From the NCBI GenBank assembly GCA_038380795.1, contig CM076266.1, positions 16,218,145-16,282,144 on the forward strand: a DNA stretch of 64,000 bases, in the 5' to 3' direction. This DNA is from Pyrocephalus nanus (Eukaryota > Chordata > Aves > Passeriformes > Tyrannidae). Shown in pieces: positions 26,054 to 38,066 of this stretch. Each line of letters begins with the position of its first letter. The first letter of the stretch is position 1. Under the pieces are notes generated by a model, which did no database searches, was not told the origin of the DNA, and was given only the letters and a program-made list of their open reading frames with translations. The translations under genes and the position numbers were made by a program.

Positions 26054-29000
26054 TCAGCAGTCTGCCTTATAAACATGGCATAAAGGTCTGTTGCTCAATA
26101 GATGGTTAAAAGAGTGAATAGCAGCTGGTTTATTCCTCTGTTTTTGTGAGGTGTGTTTACATTCCAGGCGTAAGAGTGGAGGGGAAGGACAGTGAGTTCT
26201 GATCCCACCAGGCAGCCAGCAAAGGAGACCGGGCAGCCATCCATCGGAGGCTGTTTAACTTTCACAGCCTTTCAGAGTCTAACATAAAGGACAAAGGTGG
26301 CTCCCAGATGGAAGACAACAGACTTGAAAAACATGGAAGCTGACAGAGAGGGATGTACATTTAACATGAAAGTCCAAATTGCCAGAAGTAAAAAGCAAGG
26401 AAATTTCCAGTTAGGTGCAATGGAACAGCTCCTGAAGGATCTGTAAGTGCTTTTGGCCTCCATAGAAAATACTTGGGCAGAAACTCTCCAGAAGGTATGT
26501 TTGTTTTGAGCAAAACCTGGAGTTCCTGCACAGAGCTTTCTGAAGGCTGTGTTGCAGGATTAGCCCATATTCCGTCTATTCAGTGTCATGGGAGACTGAA
26601 TGTTTTCACTGTTTTCTGGAGCCTGACACAGGCAGACAGACCACAAAGAAAAACACGGGAACAGATCCTATAAGCTGCTTCAAATAACACTTGTTCCAGA
26701 GCATCTGGTGAATGCTGAGGAATTCTAGTTTGACAAAAGATGCCAATAGGGGAAGAAATTATTTCCTGAAGCCTCAAGCTTCAGGAGGGGTTGCTGAACA
26801 TGTTAACTGACACCCTTTTGACAGGCTGCTTCGCGGTCACTGCTGCTAACTAACAGGAAAACAAATGCCTGTCGTCTGAGCAGGGATTCACACTCTGTGC
26901 CACAAAGCCAAGAAAATTGCTGCTGGAGAATCCCCAGAGCTGCACTGCGACTGTGCACAGGCTGGCAGGGCCTGTGAAAAAACATCAGGAATGTTCCTTA
27001 TGTGACAAGACGGATCATTCAGGAGGAAAGCTCTGCTGGGAATGTAAAGACTTGGTATATTGACTCAAAGGGACACTTTGAATACATTTCTAGATATGAG
27101 CAGCTCACTTCAGAAAGAAACTAGGGGAGAGGGAAAAAACTAGGGAAACTAGGAATAGGAGGTAAAGCAAAGTTAAGCTTTATACAAAGATTGAGACTGA
27201 GCCAGAAATAGAAAAGGGGAATGTAAATCAGAATTTGTCTTGCATACATCCACTACAATAAGATTTTTTTTTTTCTGCAAGCATGGGCAATTCCATTAGC
27301 CAAAGAGAGACAAAGTCACTTTTGATACAAAAGATACAAGAATTTTACTACCATTGTATCAAATCCAGTGACTATAGCAAATTCAACCCCCTTTCTCTGC
27401 CAGCTACGTGATTCACAAGGTGTTCACCACCAAGACTGACAGTCCGGCTGTTTGTGTGTGCTGAATGAGCTATTCTGGATGTGAAGAACTCGCATATCTG
27501 GACAGAAATGTTCAGGAGGATGATGAAACCTGAAATGGATCCAAGTACAGCATGATAGAAATAGGCTTTGGCTCTCAAGTTAAGAAAGAGGAATATCTGC
27601 TAATGGGAGCTGGTTACTGAATTAAACTACTGATCACTTGAGGATGGAAAAAAGTTAAATGTCCTAAACCTGAAAGATCTGACCAACATAACCTGTTAGA
27701 GACTGAACATGAATTCCCCCTCTACCTTCACCTGGTGTCAGGGATTAAAGAGACCCTGATTTTCACTTGCCAATATTTCAGGGAGACTACAAGTTTAGTT
27801 CTTTATTTAGATCAACATTTATTTTCTTGTATTAAGATTCTGCTCCTTTAACAAGAGTTGCAAAAACTGACTTGTGAAAACATACTTACTTAAGGAAATG
27901 GCAGAAAAGTCTCATGAGATCCTTGCAGGAGCAATGCATAATACTGATACTGTTGTCTGTCTCTTGACAGCAACTTTTTATCAAATGGCTTTTGAGAGGT
28001 CTGCCTGGAGAATGTAGTATTAACTCCATAGTCAGAATGAAAAAAGCATGAAACGTCAAGAATTATAACTGGTCTTTTAAGAAATTACAATCTAATTGTA
28101 TGTAAAGACATGATTTCCCGCTATTTCTTAGAATTGCTGACCACCTATTTTTCAAGTTAACCAGCAAAAGCAACACGGCAGTAGATGTTCCAGTTTCTGA
28201 TATCCATTCTCACTGATTATTTTATTATTTTCTTCAAAAAGAATTAAAATACAGACTTCATTCCTCAGTTAATTGCAAGTTGGAATTAACTCTACCCTTT
28301 AGACCAAGGGAAAATGTAAAGTCCTAAACTGTCACAATACATTTGTCTTTGACTTTTCTCTCTCCCTCCTTGCACTTCCTAACACATCCCTGACACATAG
28401 TAAATGAAGCTTTTACAGGGATAAGTTGACTTTTACAGGGCCTGGGTCAATGGGGCACAGGACTAAATGGTGGCTTCTTTGTGACAATGTTTACTACTAA
28501 AGAAGCAGCAGCTACTGAATAAGAATAATCTTGTAGGGATTAAGCAAACTTTGGTCTTGATTTACTAAGGCACTGGCTGTGCCACACATTTCCATTGAGG
28601 AGAATTTGTATTTTATGTTGAGGGGGGAGCCAGCACTTCTAAGGCAAAAAGCTATGAACTTGTGCATAAGCAGATTTGCATTTTGAGTGCTTCTATTTGT
28701 GTAGACAAAAAGATGGTGCTTTTGAGATAGCACTGGAACTGCAGAGAAGGCCTGCAAACATAAAACCCAGTAGTGAATGGAGCCTTGAAACATGAATCCA
28801 AACCCACAACCAGCATTCACAATCCTGCTGAGAGAGGTTTTTTATTTATTTTTCTGTGCCGCTGAGAGCAACAATTCATTTACTCCTGATATATAAATTC
28901 ATACGCACACGGTGCCAAGTAATATCCTGATGATCCCAAATGTTCCCCAGGCCTCACACCCTCCCCAATGGCAATGCCCCTCCCAGCCAGTTCTCTACCA

Positions 29001-30589
29001 GAGTGCAGCAGTGCAACCCTGGGGCATGTAACTGAGAAACCTCTGCTTTAGACAAGGGAGAAAGCTTCATGAATCACCAAACAACACTTCTTAGGTGGGA
29101 AAAGCACATTCTTTGTTCCTCTACGTGGAATTAGAAAAATATGTGTAGAAGTAAAGCCCTGAAAGCCCCAGGAGAGCAATTGCGCTGTTTCTTGTTTTGG
29201 TTTTGTTGAACTTGTGAATTTTGGGGTGGTTTAATTAAAGGTCTTAAAATTCTTTAACACTGACATTCAAATGCTTCATATTTTTCCCCCAAACCTGCTG
29301 AGTTTCCATCATCCACCTCTTTTTCTTGTGTCACTTTTACTCTACAATAAAACAATTGAATCACACACTGGTACATAAATATTGGCAGATTTTTAAGTTT
29401 GCTGTTTTTTTCACTCAGCCTATTGGGCAAACAGCCTAGAAAGGCTAAGTTATTTGCCAGAGTTAGAATTTCTGGCAAATACTGCAGATCCAGTACAAAT
29501 CTCAAAACATATTTTAGGAATGCCGTGCTTCTACCGCACCTTTCCAACTCTTCTCTCTGTGCACTAATGACTATTATGGGGAAATGCGTTCCAGAAATGT
29601 GAAAATCAATGTGGTGGGAAATGTACCAAAACCACCTTTCCACTTACACAATCTCAGTTGTCCAAGAAACACAATTAATTAGTGTTATTGAGCTGTTTAG
29701 CTCCCCAATAAAAGCTTTTTGAGTGATTGTATGAAGAACCATTGGTACTGGAGACTTCATACTGAAGTAATTAATGGAAGTTGATTATATTCTGACAAGT
29801 TAAACACAGGTTTGTTTGATATTACACACACATGGAAAACACATGCGCTATTGAGCTCAGTACCTAGGAGTTTAGATTAATGGTGTTGATGAATTATGTG
29901 GAGATTATATACTTTGCAGACACATAATGGACTTGATTTTGAAAAGCAGGCTCTCATTTTGCTCCTGCAATTTCGAGGGTGTGAATAATTGCAGGTGATT
30001 TTCTAGGAGCTAGACATCTCGCTGCCTGGTGGAATTCCTTTGGGCAGAGGTCATGCCAGGTTTTGTGCAAGGCACAGAAGGCACTAGGACAGCACCTGCA
30101 GACAGTGAAGAACAAACCTGCACTAGTGCTGCACACTGGAACCACAGTAACCAGAAAGGACAACTGGTTTCATGCACAGCCGTGGCAGCTGAGTTGGAGC
30201 TTTCAAGAAATAATTTCTCTGTCTGAGTTCAGGGGTATGTGGTGAACTTGAAGCTCAGCCCCCAGAAAGAAAGGAGGAAGCTGTCACTAGGCTTTCTCTT
30301 GCTGCCAGGCAGAGGCTGGCAATAGACCTGACACTTAGCTCTGAGACCAGCTGCTGAAGCTGTCTCTGTGAGACATTACTCGGGTTCAGCCTAATATCTC
30401 AGCCTACCATGTAACATCTTTCAGCATCCTCTCCAGCCTACCTGATCCTGGGGAGTCCTGGGGTATGAACACAGTGGAGTAGGCAGGGCACAGAGAGGCA
30501 GCAAAAGGTGGAGATGAGTCAGTGAGAGGTGACCATTGATAATGCCCAGAGACATCAAAACTTCTGTGGTATGTGATATCCTATGGATC
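26054..30589. other. Intergenic sequence with no recognisable gene
   Basis: No supportable coding region was found. A Cys/His-rich open stretch at about 26990-27060 resembles a degenerate zinc knuckle and is treated as a finding only. Minus-strand ORFs of 129 codons (29254-29643) and 102 codons (28512-28820) have no family signature and no splice or promoter context. T/A-rich and mixed unique sequence makes up the rest. Confidence 0.45.
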
Positions 30590-31336
30590 CCTAAGGTCTT
30601 GCACCTAGGTCAGGGCAATCCCAAGCACAAATACAAGGCTGGGTGGAGAATGGGGAGAGGACTTGGGTATGCCTGTGAATGAGAGGCTGGACTGAGCTGT
30701 CAGTGTGCATTTGCAGCCCAGAAAGTCATTCGTGTCCTGGGCTGCATCAAAACAATCACAGCTAACAGGCTGAGGGAGGTGATTCTGCCCCTCTGCTCCA
30801 CTCTTGTGAGATCCCACCTGTAGTGCCTTATCCAGCTCTGGGGTCACTAACATAAGAAGGACCTAGACCTGTTGGAGCGAGTCCAGAGGAGGCCACAAAG
30901 ATGATTAGAGGAATGGAACATCTCTCCTATGAGGAAAGGCTGAGAGAGTTGGATTTGTTCAGCTGGAGAAGAGAAGGCTCTGGGGAGACTTTATAGCAGC
31001 CTTCTAGTGCCTAAAGGGGGCCCTGCAAGAAGGGCATAGAGAGACTTTTTACAAAGCTGTGTAGTAATAGGACAAGGGAGAATTTCCTTAAACTGAAGGA
31101 GAGTACGTTTAGATTAAGTACTAAGAAGAAAATCTTTACTGTGAGGGTAGTGAGACACTGGAATAGCTTGCCCAGAGAAGTTGTGGATGCCTGATCCCTG
31201 GAAGCATTCAAGGACAAGGTGTATGGGGCATTCAGTAACCTGGTCTAGTAGAAGGTGTTCTTGACCATGGCAGGAGGCTTTGAGCTAAATGAACTTTAAG
31301 GTCTCTTCCAATCCAAACCATTCTATGATTCTGTGA
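30590..31336 (+). mobile_element. CR1: CR1 LINE fragment with reverse-transcriptase C-terminus and 3' UTR
   Basis: This 5'-truncated CR1 copy of about 750 bp is the longest in the window. It starts near the segment GGTCAGGGCAATCCCAAGCAC and runs to the terminal CATTCTATGATTCTGTG. One frame from 30898 reads KMIRGMEHLSYEERLRELDL, the conserved CR1 ORF2 C-terminal stretch. About 110 bp further on, open codons near 31080-31190 read FTVRVVRHWNSLPREVVDA, again CR1 ORF2. The frames are broken by stops and indels, so it is dead. The upstream part (30720-30850) contains codons of the preceding CR1 segment in another frame, which indicates frameshifts. Strand is plus, from the 3' repeat. The 5' edge is approximate. 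Confidence 0.92.
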
Positions 31337-34300
31337 AACCTTGGACACTGTTGCTCTGATACAAGAACTGAGCCACAGGAGATCCATGGCCAAGGACAAG
31401 CTGCTCTGTCTTTGTCCCTCCACATGGAAGTAGAAAACACAGCAGCACTAGTGTAGGTTCTTTATACAGTTTATTTGACTGTGTAAATATCTAACCCTTT
31501 CCTAAGTCTCTGCTCCTTTGATCACTCACCTATCTACAACTTTATAAGAAAAACAGAATTAGGACTTAATTCTGCAATTACTTTGTTGCCTCCAAGAAAG
31601 AGCAATCATTGCTGGGAAAGGGCTTTGAGTCTCTCCCATGCTGACAGTCTGCTGGAGGCAGTGGATAATCACAGAAGCAAACCCCAATTCTTGCCGTGCC
31701 AGAGGACAGGAAGCAGTCCTTTCCGAGCAAGGGGAAAGACCTGGCTTCAGCCACTGCTTCTTAATTAGCTGCTGCAGGTGGAGAGTTGTGCAAGTCCCTC
31801 ACATTGCTTTTATAACTATCACATCTTTATGTGGCTGAACTGTTTTTTTCCACTGTAACTTGGACATTTTTGGAAAAGAAATATTTTGGGTCACATTATC
31901 AATTTTCCCCCCATGGAAAGCTTATGAAAATTAATCTATAAGCAGATTGATGTGAGGAAAAAGTTAGCAGAAATGTTTTCAAATGAGTAACTTTCAAAAG
32001 ATTTGAGCTCATTCCATTTGAATTACGAAGTCAGAGCTTTGATCCAGCCACTCTTTGGTTCTCTACCCCTCTTCCCCCCTCAATGCTACTTTGCATCACA
32101 CTTGAACAGGTCCCCAGTGAGTACCTTTTTGCTAATGATTGAATTTATCATTGGCAGAAGTACCTTGATAGACTGTTCTTGAGGCTGAGGGCTCCATTTG
32201 CTGCCCACAGCAGGCACAAGAAACCTCTGAGCTGCCTTTTGGATGGTGATGTGCTAATCCATCTCAGACAGGCAGAAGAGGGTACTCCTTCTCCAAGACC
32301 TACACATTACTGTAACTTTTTCTTCATCATCCCAAGACAGTTCTCAGCTAGGGCAGCAGTTTGTCTGCAGACAACAAACTAACTGGGCTAGACTAAGGCC
32401 ACCATGAAAATGCCTGACTGTGCAGTAATCTCGTGCCCTTTTAGTTAGTGGTAAAGCAAATTAGTGACACTGAGGCTAAATGGCAGTAACCTACAATAAC
32501 ACAACCCTGCCATTTCTTTAAAGTGAGATGCCAATTGCACAGACAGGAGAGCACTGAGATTGTCCTCATGGGAGTCAAGGGGGCCTGTAGGAGCCACTAT
32601 TCCTTGGGGATAAATACAAGAGACAAAGGCCTTCAAGATGCTTTGTGTAATCACAAAAAGCAAAGAAGTGGCCTCTATGCAGAGACATGCATTCCTGCAG
32701 AAATAATATAAGGAAATAACCTTTACCTTCAAGTGTCTCATTTCACTGGTTATTAGTTTTGTGTGTTTATGGAAAAGAAGACAGAGCAGATGAGAGAAGC
32801 TAAGGACAGGGCCTAAAGAGACATCAAGATTATGGCTCCAGGAACAGAGGCAGGGTGGGGGAAAAGAGAGATTCTAGTTAAACTGATGAGAAGGCGATTG
32901 TAACCTGAAAAATCAGCTCCTAATTCCTCCTGTGTCTGGGGACACTGCATATTGCAAATTCCTTGTAGACAGAGAGTCATAATAAAAGAAGCCTGATGCT
33001 ATCATCACCTCCACCTCCTAAGCAACACAGCCACAGCACTCTAAATTTTGGTGAGTGACCTGGGGTGTGAAGCATTATTGTGCGTATCAGGAACAAGAGT
33101 CAGGCTCCAGGAAGAGAAACTGAGATGTATGTGCACAGCGTCAAGAGAGATAGGGCGATGGAGATGCCTTCAAAATCAACCATGGCAGAAGCAAATCTGA
33201 AAGCCAAGTGGGAATCATGGGGCTCACAGGCTACATCTGCATCCTGCAGAGCCTGCAGGCAACCAGAGTCCTTGCTCTACCTCTGTCCCTCCATCTCACC
33301 CTCCATGGTGTTTCTGCCTCCTCCTCTCCCCAGTGCTCCTCTCTTCCTCCACTCATGGCAGTGAGACAGAGCTGTTGTGTGTCAGCATGTCATTGTTACC
33401 TGTGCTGCTGGCCTGGTGCTGGGAAAGGACTGGGACAACCCTCAATACGTTTGAACTCATTCAGATGCCCCCAGGAAAAAGGACTCCACTGACCTAGAGC
33501 CAGCAGCTTGAGGCATCGTTAAGGGAGAAAGCATCACATAAAAAAGGAAGAAGCATCCAGAAATCTCTTGGTAGTGGTGGAGAGATGACTTGTAGGTGGA
33601 GATGGAACTGCTTTTGGAGCAACAGCTGCACAGTGTCTCGCCAGACTGGGAAGCCCCATAGTTGGAAGCAGAGACCTGTCTGCTCTGAACGAGGAGGATT
33701 TCCATGGATCCAGGGAGACTCAAGGGTGCCTTGACAACCCAAAGCCTGCTAACAGACATGAGCAGCAGTAAGGAATGACAGACCTCAGAAAGTGTGTTGA
33801 GAAAGCAATGAAAGAAGCAGAGGTTAGAGCAGACCTCAGTCAGCCACCTGGCTGCACAAGTGGGTTAGCCAAATGGCCTCAGTAAAACTATTTTCTACTC
33901 CATTTGTAACCCTCAGAGGCCAATCAGGGAGAAGAGAGATTGTCCAGTTCAAATAATGCAAAACCTAATTTCTTTGAGAGAAAACTCCTTAACAGGCTTC
34001 TTGGCTCTGCTCAGTGTCTCACCCAAGCGAGTGGCTAGTAGGAGGAATAGGAGAGGTTTCCAGCAGGCAGCCTGCACAAGCCAGCTCTGTCTGTCCTACA
34101 GAGCAGCCCAAGACAGACAACCGAGTGCTCCAAGTTTGCAGGAGCTGTTGAGATGTGGTGCACAGGCAGCCATCAGACAGAAAGAGCCAGATCAAAAAAT
34201 TAGCAGCAAGGGGAAAGTTGAATCCTCTGGCCTGGCTGAGGACCAGACAAGACCGGTTCTTGGCATAATCTGGTGCAAACAAGGACTCCCAGGATAAATG

Positions 34301-34859
34301 GGCAGTGGAACAACTTATACACATTTTGCTGGACTTCAACTTTCAGGGCCAGATCAGCGAAAGGAAATCAGACACCCCAAGGTCTTGGGGAATTTGCCCC
34401 ATCATTTGATTTTTTCTGTGCAGCAGCCAATCAGAAAAGGAAGCAGCTGCTAGCAAGATGGACATTATTGCCAGGAACCCCACAAGCACAGATATGTCAC
34501 ATGGAAAAGGTGACTCTAGTCTGGTCTGTGGCATTTTGGAACAATTAGAAAAAGTGATAGATTTGGTTTGTAAAACAAGAGAAGTTGGCAATAATGCAAA
34601 AACTAAAGAAAGCAGTTAAGTGCTGGTACAGTGAAAAAGTTTGCTATAAAACGTCAGCTTGTTATAATAGGAGTCTGGGCCAGAAGAAAACATCACCAGA
34701 GCCTAGTAAAAAGCCTCTTTCCAAGTTGTAGAGTTGCAAGGACACCACATTATGTCAGTGAAGCCCAGAAGTACACAAATGAGGCCCCAGGTTTTTGTTC
34801 AGATCCTACATCTGAACAACAAAAGGAAGAGACTGGTTACAAATCATCTGTTGGTATCT
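31337..34859. other. Intergenic sequence; may include unrecognised 5' parts of a retroelement fossil
   Basis: No gene can be supported. The stretch just upstream of the protease-like fossil (about 34000-34860) would be the natural place for gag remnants. I looked for a CCHC zinc knuckle and did not find a convincing one, nor could I define LTRs. Overlapping ORFs of 90-113 codons occur on both strands between 33080 and 34600 without family signatures. Confidence 0.4.
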
Positions 34860-35126
34860 TGGAAGTGCATGGAAAAAGTGGACACTGCCTAAAGGATAAC
34901 CATTAATAGACCAGACATGCTAAAAACAGTAAAGGGTAGACTGTCCAAAAGTGAACCAACTAATTGGTCTCAAATGGAGACAGTGACAGGGAAACATGCA
35001 TTTGTCCAACAGTTGGGAAAATTGGGTTTGCAAATTGGACATCTGGAATTTGAGCTAAATTTTTGGGTAATCAAGATAGTGGATGAGCTAATAAACAGTT
35101 TGGATTTCATTATGCCTAATAGCTGA
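34860..35126 (+). pseudogene. Decayed retroelement protease segment (Ty3/gypsy-like or retrovirus-like pol relic)
   Basis: The open frame 34917-35126 contains METVTGKHAFVQQLGKLGLQ, then IGHLEFELNFWVIKIVDE, then LINSLDFIMPN before a stop. Ty3/gypsy-type aspartic proteases share this layout: an ETVTGE-like segment, an alternating hydrophobic strand with IG..EF, FWV..I.D, and a closing I.GLDFL motif. Upstream, around 34899, a different frame reads PLID, which lines up with where the catalytic D-T/S-G would be. The triad itself is not intact: a three-base insertion-like difference and a substitution interrupt it, and a stop codon and frameshift separate it from the rest. The enzyme would have cleaved the element's own polyprotein; this copy cannot. 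I could not find a matching reverse transcriptase, gag or LTR. An endogenous retrovirus rather than a Ty3/gypsy element is the main alternative. Confidence 0.45.
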
Positions 35127-37987
35127 GTAAGAGCCAGGAAACCATGTCTTACAAACCTTGCTTGTGAAAATTCTTTAAAAATATGGGTTGCAGGTGAGTA
35201 AAATGACATGTAGACAACTGGTTTGCAGAGAGCAGGGAATGGCACCATTATAAGTGACATACCATGGGAGATTTTCAGACAAAGAAATAACTTCCCACAG
35301 GCTGAAACTGGTTTTGAGACCTAGGATCTCAAAGGGATTTTAGCTGCTCAAGTATTGGTATATGAGAAGAAGGAATCTGTTCCCCCTTGTGTGCTAGACA
35401 TTTCTAATGAGGAGCAAATAAAAGGTGGGAAAGGAGAATGAGGCCCAGAAAGCACAACAGTAGTACAACTAGTAGCACAACTAGTAAACAGATGTAGCAA
35501 ATATACAGATGAAAACTAGCAGACAAAGAAGAGTGAAGACAAAGGCAGGGAGTTTGGTGTTTGGTGCTGGGAATGGTGTACAAACCCCTGCTGCTGAGGC
35601 TTCTGAAGTTGTCCCCTCCTCACTGCCAAAGCATCACAGAACTAGAAAGATGGCCACAGAGCCACTTCTTAAAACTGAAGCCAAGTACAAGAGATATCCT
35701 AGGCAGCTGGGAATTTCAGGAAGGTGAGACTGAGTTCTCACATCACCTTGGGCATCATTGGTTGTTCAGAGGAAGGAGGGCAGCCTCACATCCTGTTCAA
35801 GGCTACAAGGACCCCTTCAGCCGAGTTTTCCTCTCTGTATCCAACAAACAGCTGTAGACCTCAGTATCTACTTCACAGTGGAAGAATGAAGCCCTCAGTG
35901 GCCACTAAATGAGGCTGCTTCACTGCTGTGCCCTGCAGAGGCACAGTCAAACTGCTTTTAAGCATCTCAACATGACACTGGTGCACTGGTCTCATGGTGA
36001 TGTGCCCTGAGGGAACTGCCCACCCCCCCCTGCCCCCCCTGTAGGGCAGTTCTGCTTCTCTGTAGGGCAGTTCTGCTGCACACATCAAAAGCCATGATCT
36101 CTACCTGGTGGCTTTACAGATGGCCTGAGACAAGCCTAAGTCTATGAGGCTGCAATAAAACTCCTAAGAAAGGGAGTATTTCCTAACGAAAAAGCAGTTT
36201 GTTTGGGGCAATTGGTAGCGAAGGAGGAGTTTCTGCTGACACAGTGACAGTGGAGCTGTCCTGAAACAGCTGCTCCTCCTAGATGTCCAGGTTCAGGACT
36301 TCGGTTCCTAACAAGAAGTTTACTTCTAAGCTTGCAGATACTGCACAACATCAGCTAGCTTTGGTGAGACTGAGGCAGAAAACCATTGCAATTGGCACCA
36401 GAACATAATTTAGCATTTGTGCAGTTACAAAGGCCCTTATGACCATTCACAGTTTACTTTTCTGGATATTAAAATACCTTTTATAGAGAAAACAGATGTT
36501 AAGAGATGCTGAACTCCTAGTTTAGAGACAGTATTGCTACAGCAACCTAAGTAGTTTGAAAGTGTCCTGATCGCAGCAAAAGTTTCAGGCCTCTGAGATG
36601 ATTTATTGTATTATGGAAGCACTCGGTGGGGTAAAAGTTTTATTTGTACATTTTCAAGTCTGCTTGGATGGGAATAAAATAATTGTGGAGGAGCAAAGTG
36701 AAAATACTCTGAAAAGATGGAATTGCATAATTATGTAATAATTCAGTATATAATTACACTTAAAATATGATTGTGATAGATGCCATTTTTCTGTTTGTGT
36801 AGGAGATACACTGTAGTAGACATTCTCATGACACTGGCGAGAATGATGCAAAGGTGCTTTTAAAAGATTAAATATAGCTAATTTAGCTGCTATCTTTTAG
36901 CTAAAAGGAACTGAGTATTTTCGTAGAACTCAACTTCAACAGCCTCAATATGAACCATGGACAACACTACATGTGTGTCTATGGAAAGATCTGTCTCCCT
37001 TGGTCTGATTCATAAAACTTGGGTGTCTGAAGTAGGGACAGCATATGGAAGAAGAGCAAGAAATTCAGTATCTTGACCCAACAAGCTTGGTGGAAAGCTC
37101 AAAAAAAAAAGAAAAATTCTTTGACCAAATGCTCTGCAAAAAAGACAAGGAACTATGAGCAGAATGATGACCCCTTGCAGTTTAATTCTTCCTGCGCTGA
37201 GGAGAAAAAACTTTGGATGGTCACTATGAATAAAGAGTTTGTAGCCTAAATCCCATATTATTTAGTGAGCAGTTTCTCTTCCTAACAGATCACACCTGTA
37301 GGACTATGAGTTGCAACCACTCAGGTTAAAAAGTAATAGTCCTATTTCTTTCTTAAACTTTTTGAGAGTATCATTAACATACATGAACTTTGCATGCAAG
37401 TATTCAGCAGACTTATATATAACATTATCTTTAAAAGATGCTCTTCACCTATATAACTCCATGTCAAATTCCCTCAAACCAATTTATCTCCATTATAAAA
37501 TAAACAGGTTGCCGATAGAACTCCCACCCAATTTTTTTTCAATCAAAAAGAACTGTCAAACTCTGTTTTCTGTAGCACTAACAGACACAAGACAGAAACC
37601 TGCCCTTGTCCAAAATGAGTTGATGCACATCTTCGTGCTAGCAGTAACTGTGTTACCTAGAAATTCTTTCAAGTCACTGAAATTCTTTCAATAAGCTCTT
37701 TTATTTCCAGCTTCACCTCTCTTCCCCTGTAACAAAACACCACATCAGATTTGCTTTTAAAAAAATCAAATATAAACTTACATATTCCCTTTGTGCCTCT
37801 GAGAACTATTGTGTGCTGTAAGATGTGGCAAGCTCATGCTAAAACAAAAGGATACTCTCTCCGTGGGATATTCATTATTCTCCCCTACTGAGTAACTGTA
37901 TCACCTGCCCTCTACAGATTCTTTATGCTTCAACAGAGATGCCATTTCTGGCCAGAGCAGCTTCAATATAGTCTTAGCTTCCATGGA
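35127..37987. other. Intergenic sequence, possibly including further retroelement debris
   Basis: The 600 bp after the protease-like segment contain short open stretches in changing frames, such as codons around 35509-35727, which could be decayed pol linker sequence. I cannot identify them. A C-run pair and a 21-nt tandem duplication lie at 36023-36082. The 127-codon plus-strand ORF at 37311-37694 is compositionally AT-rich and family-less. No gene is supported. Confidence 0.4.
36023..36082. repeat. C-runs followed by a 21-nt tandem duplication
   Basis: C8 (36023-36030) and C7 (36033-36039) are followed by GTAGGGCAGTTCTGCTTCTCT at 36041-36061 and a second near-copy beginning GTAGGGCAGTTCTGCT at 36062. 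It is a simple local duplication next to a G/C-run. Confidence 0.8.
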
Positions 37988-38066
37988 TGTGTAATCATTT
38001 ACACCTGTGCAAAGTAGATGTAAACTCATTTTGCAGTCACTTTACACAGGTGCAAATGACTGCACA
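37988..38066. repeat. Imperfect inverted repeat, 28-bp arms with 23-nt spacer
   Basis: The left arm (37988-38015) and the reverse complement of the right arm (38039-38066) match at 24 of 28 positions. The core of each arm carries TTTACACCTGTGCAAAG on the left and its near-complement CTTTACACAGGTGCAAA on the right. The transcript of either strand would fold into a long hairpin. It could be a fragment of an old palindromic DNA transposon or conserved repeat, a structured non-coding element, or chance. I do not recognise a named family with certainty. Confidence 0.8.

Noticed and set aside
29254..29643. 129-codon minus-strand ORF
   Set aside because: It has no recognisable domain, the sequence is AT-rich and intergenic, and no supporting signals are present.
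37311..37694. 127-codon plus-strand ORF
   Set aside because: It is AT-rich with no family motif or gene context.
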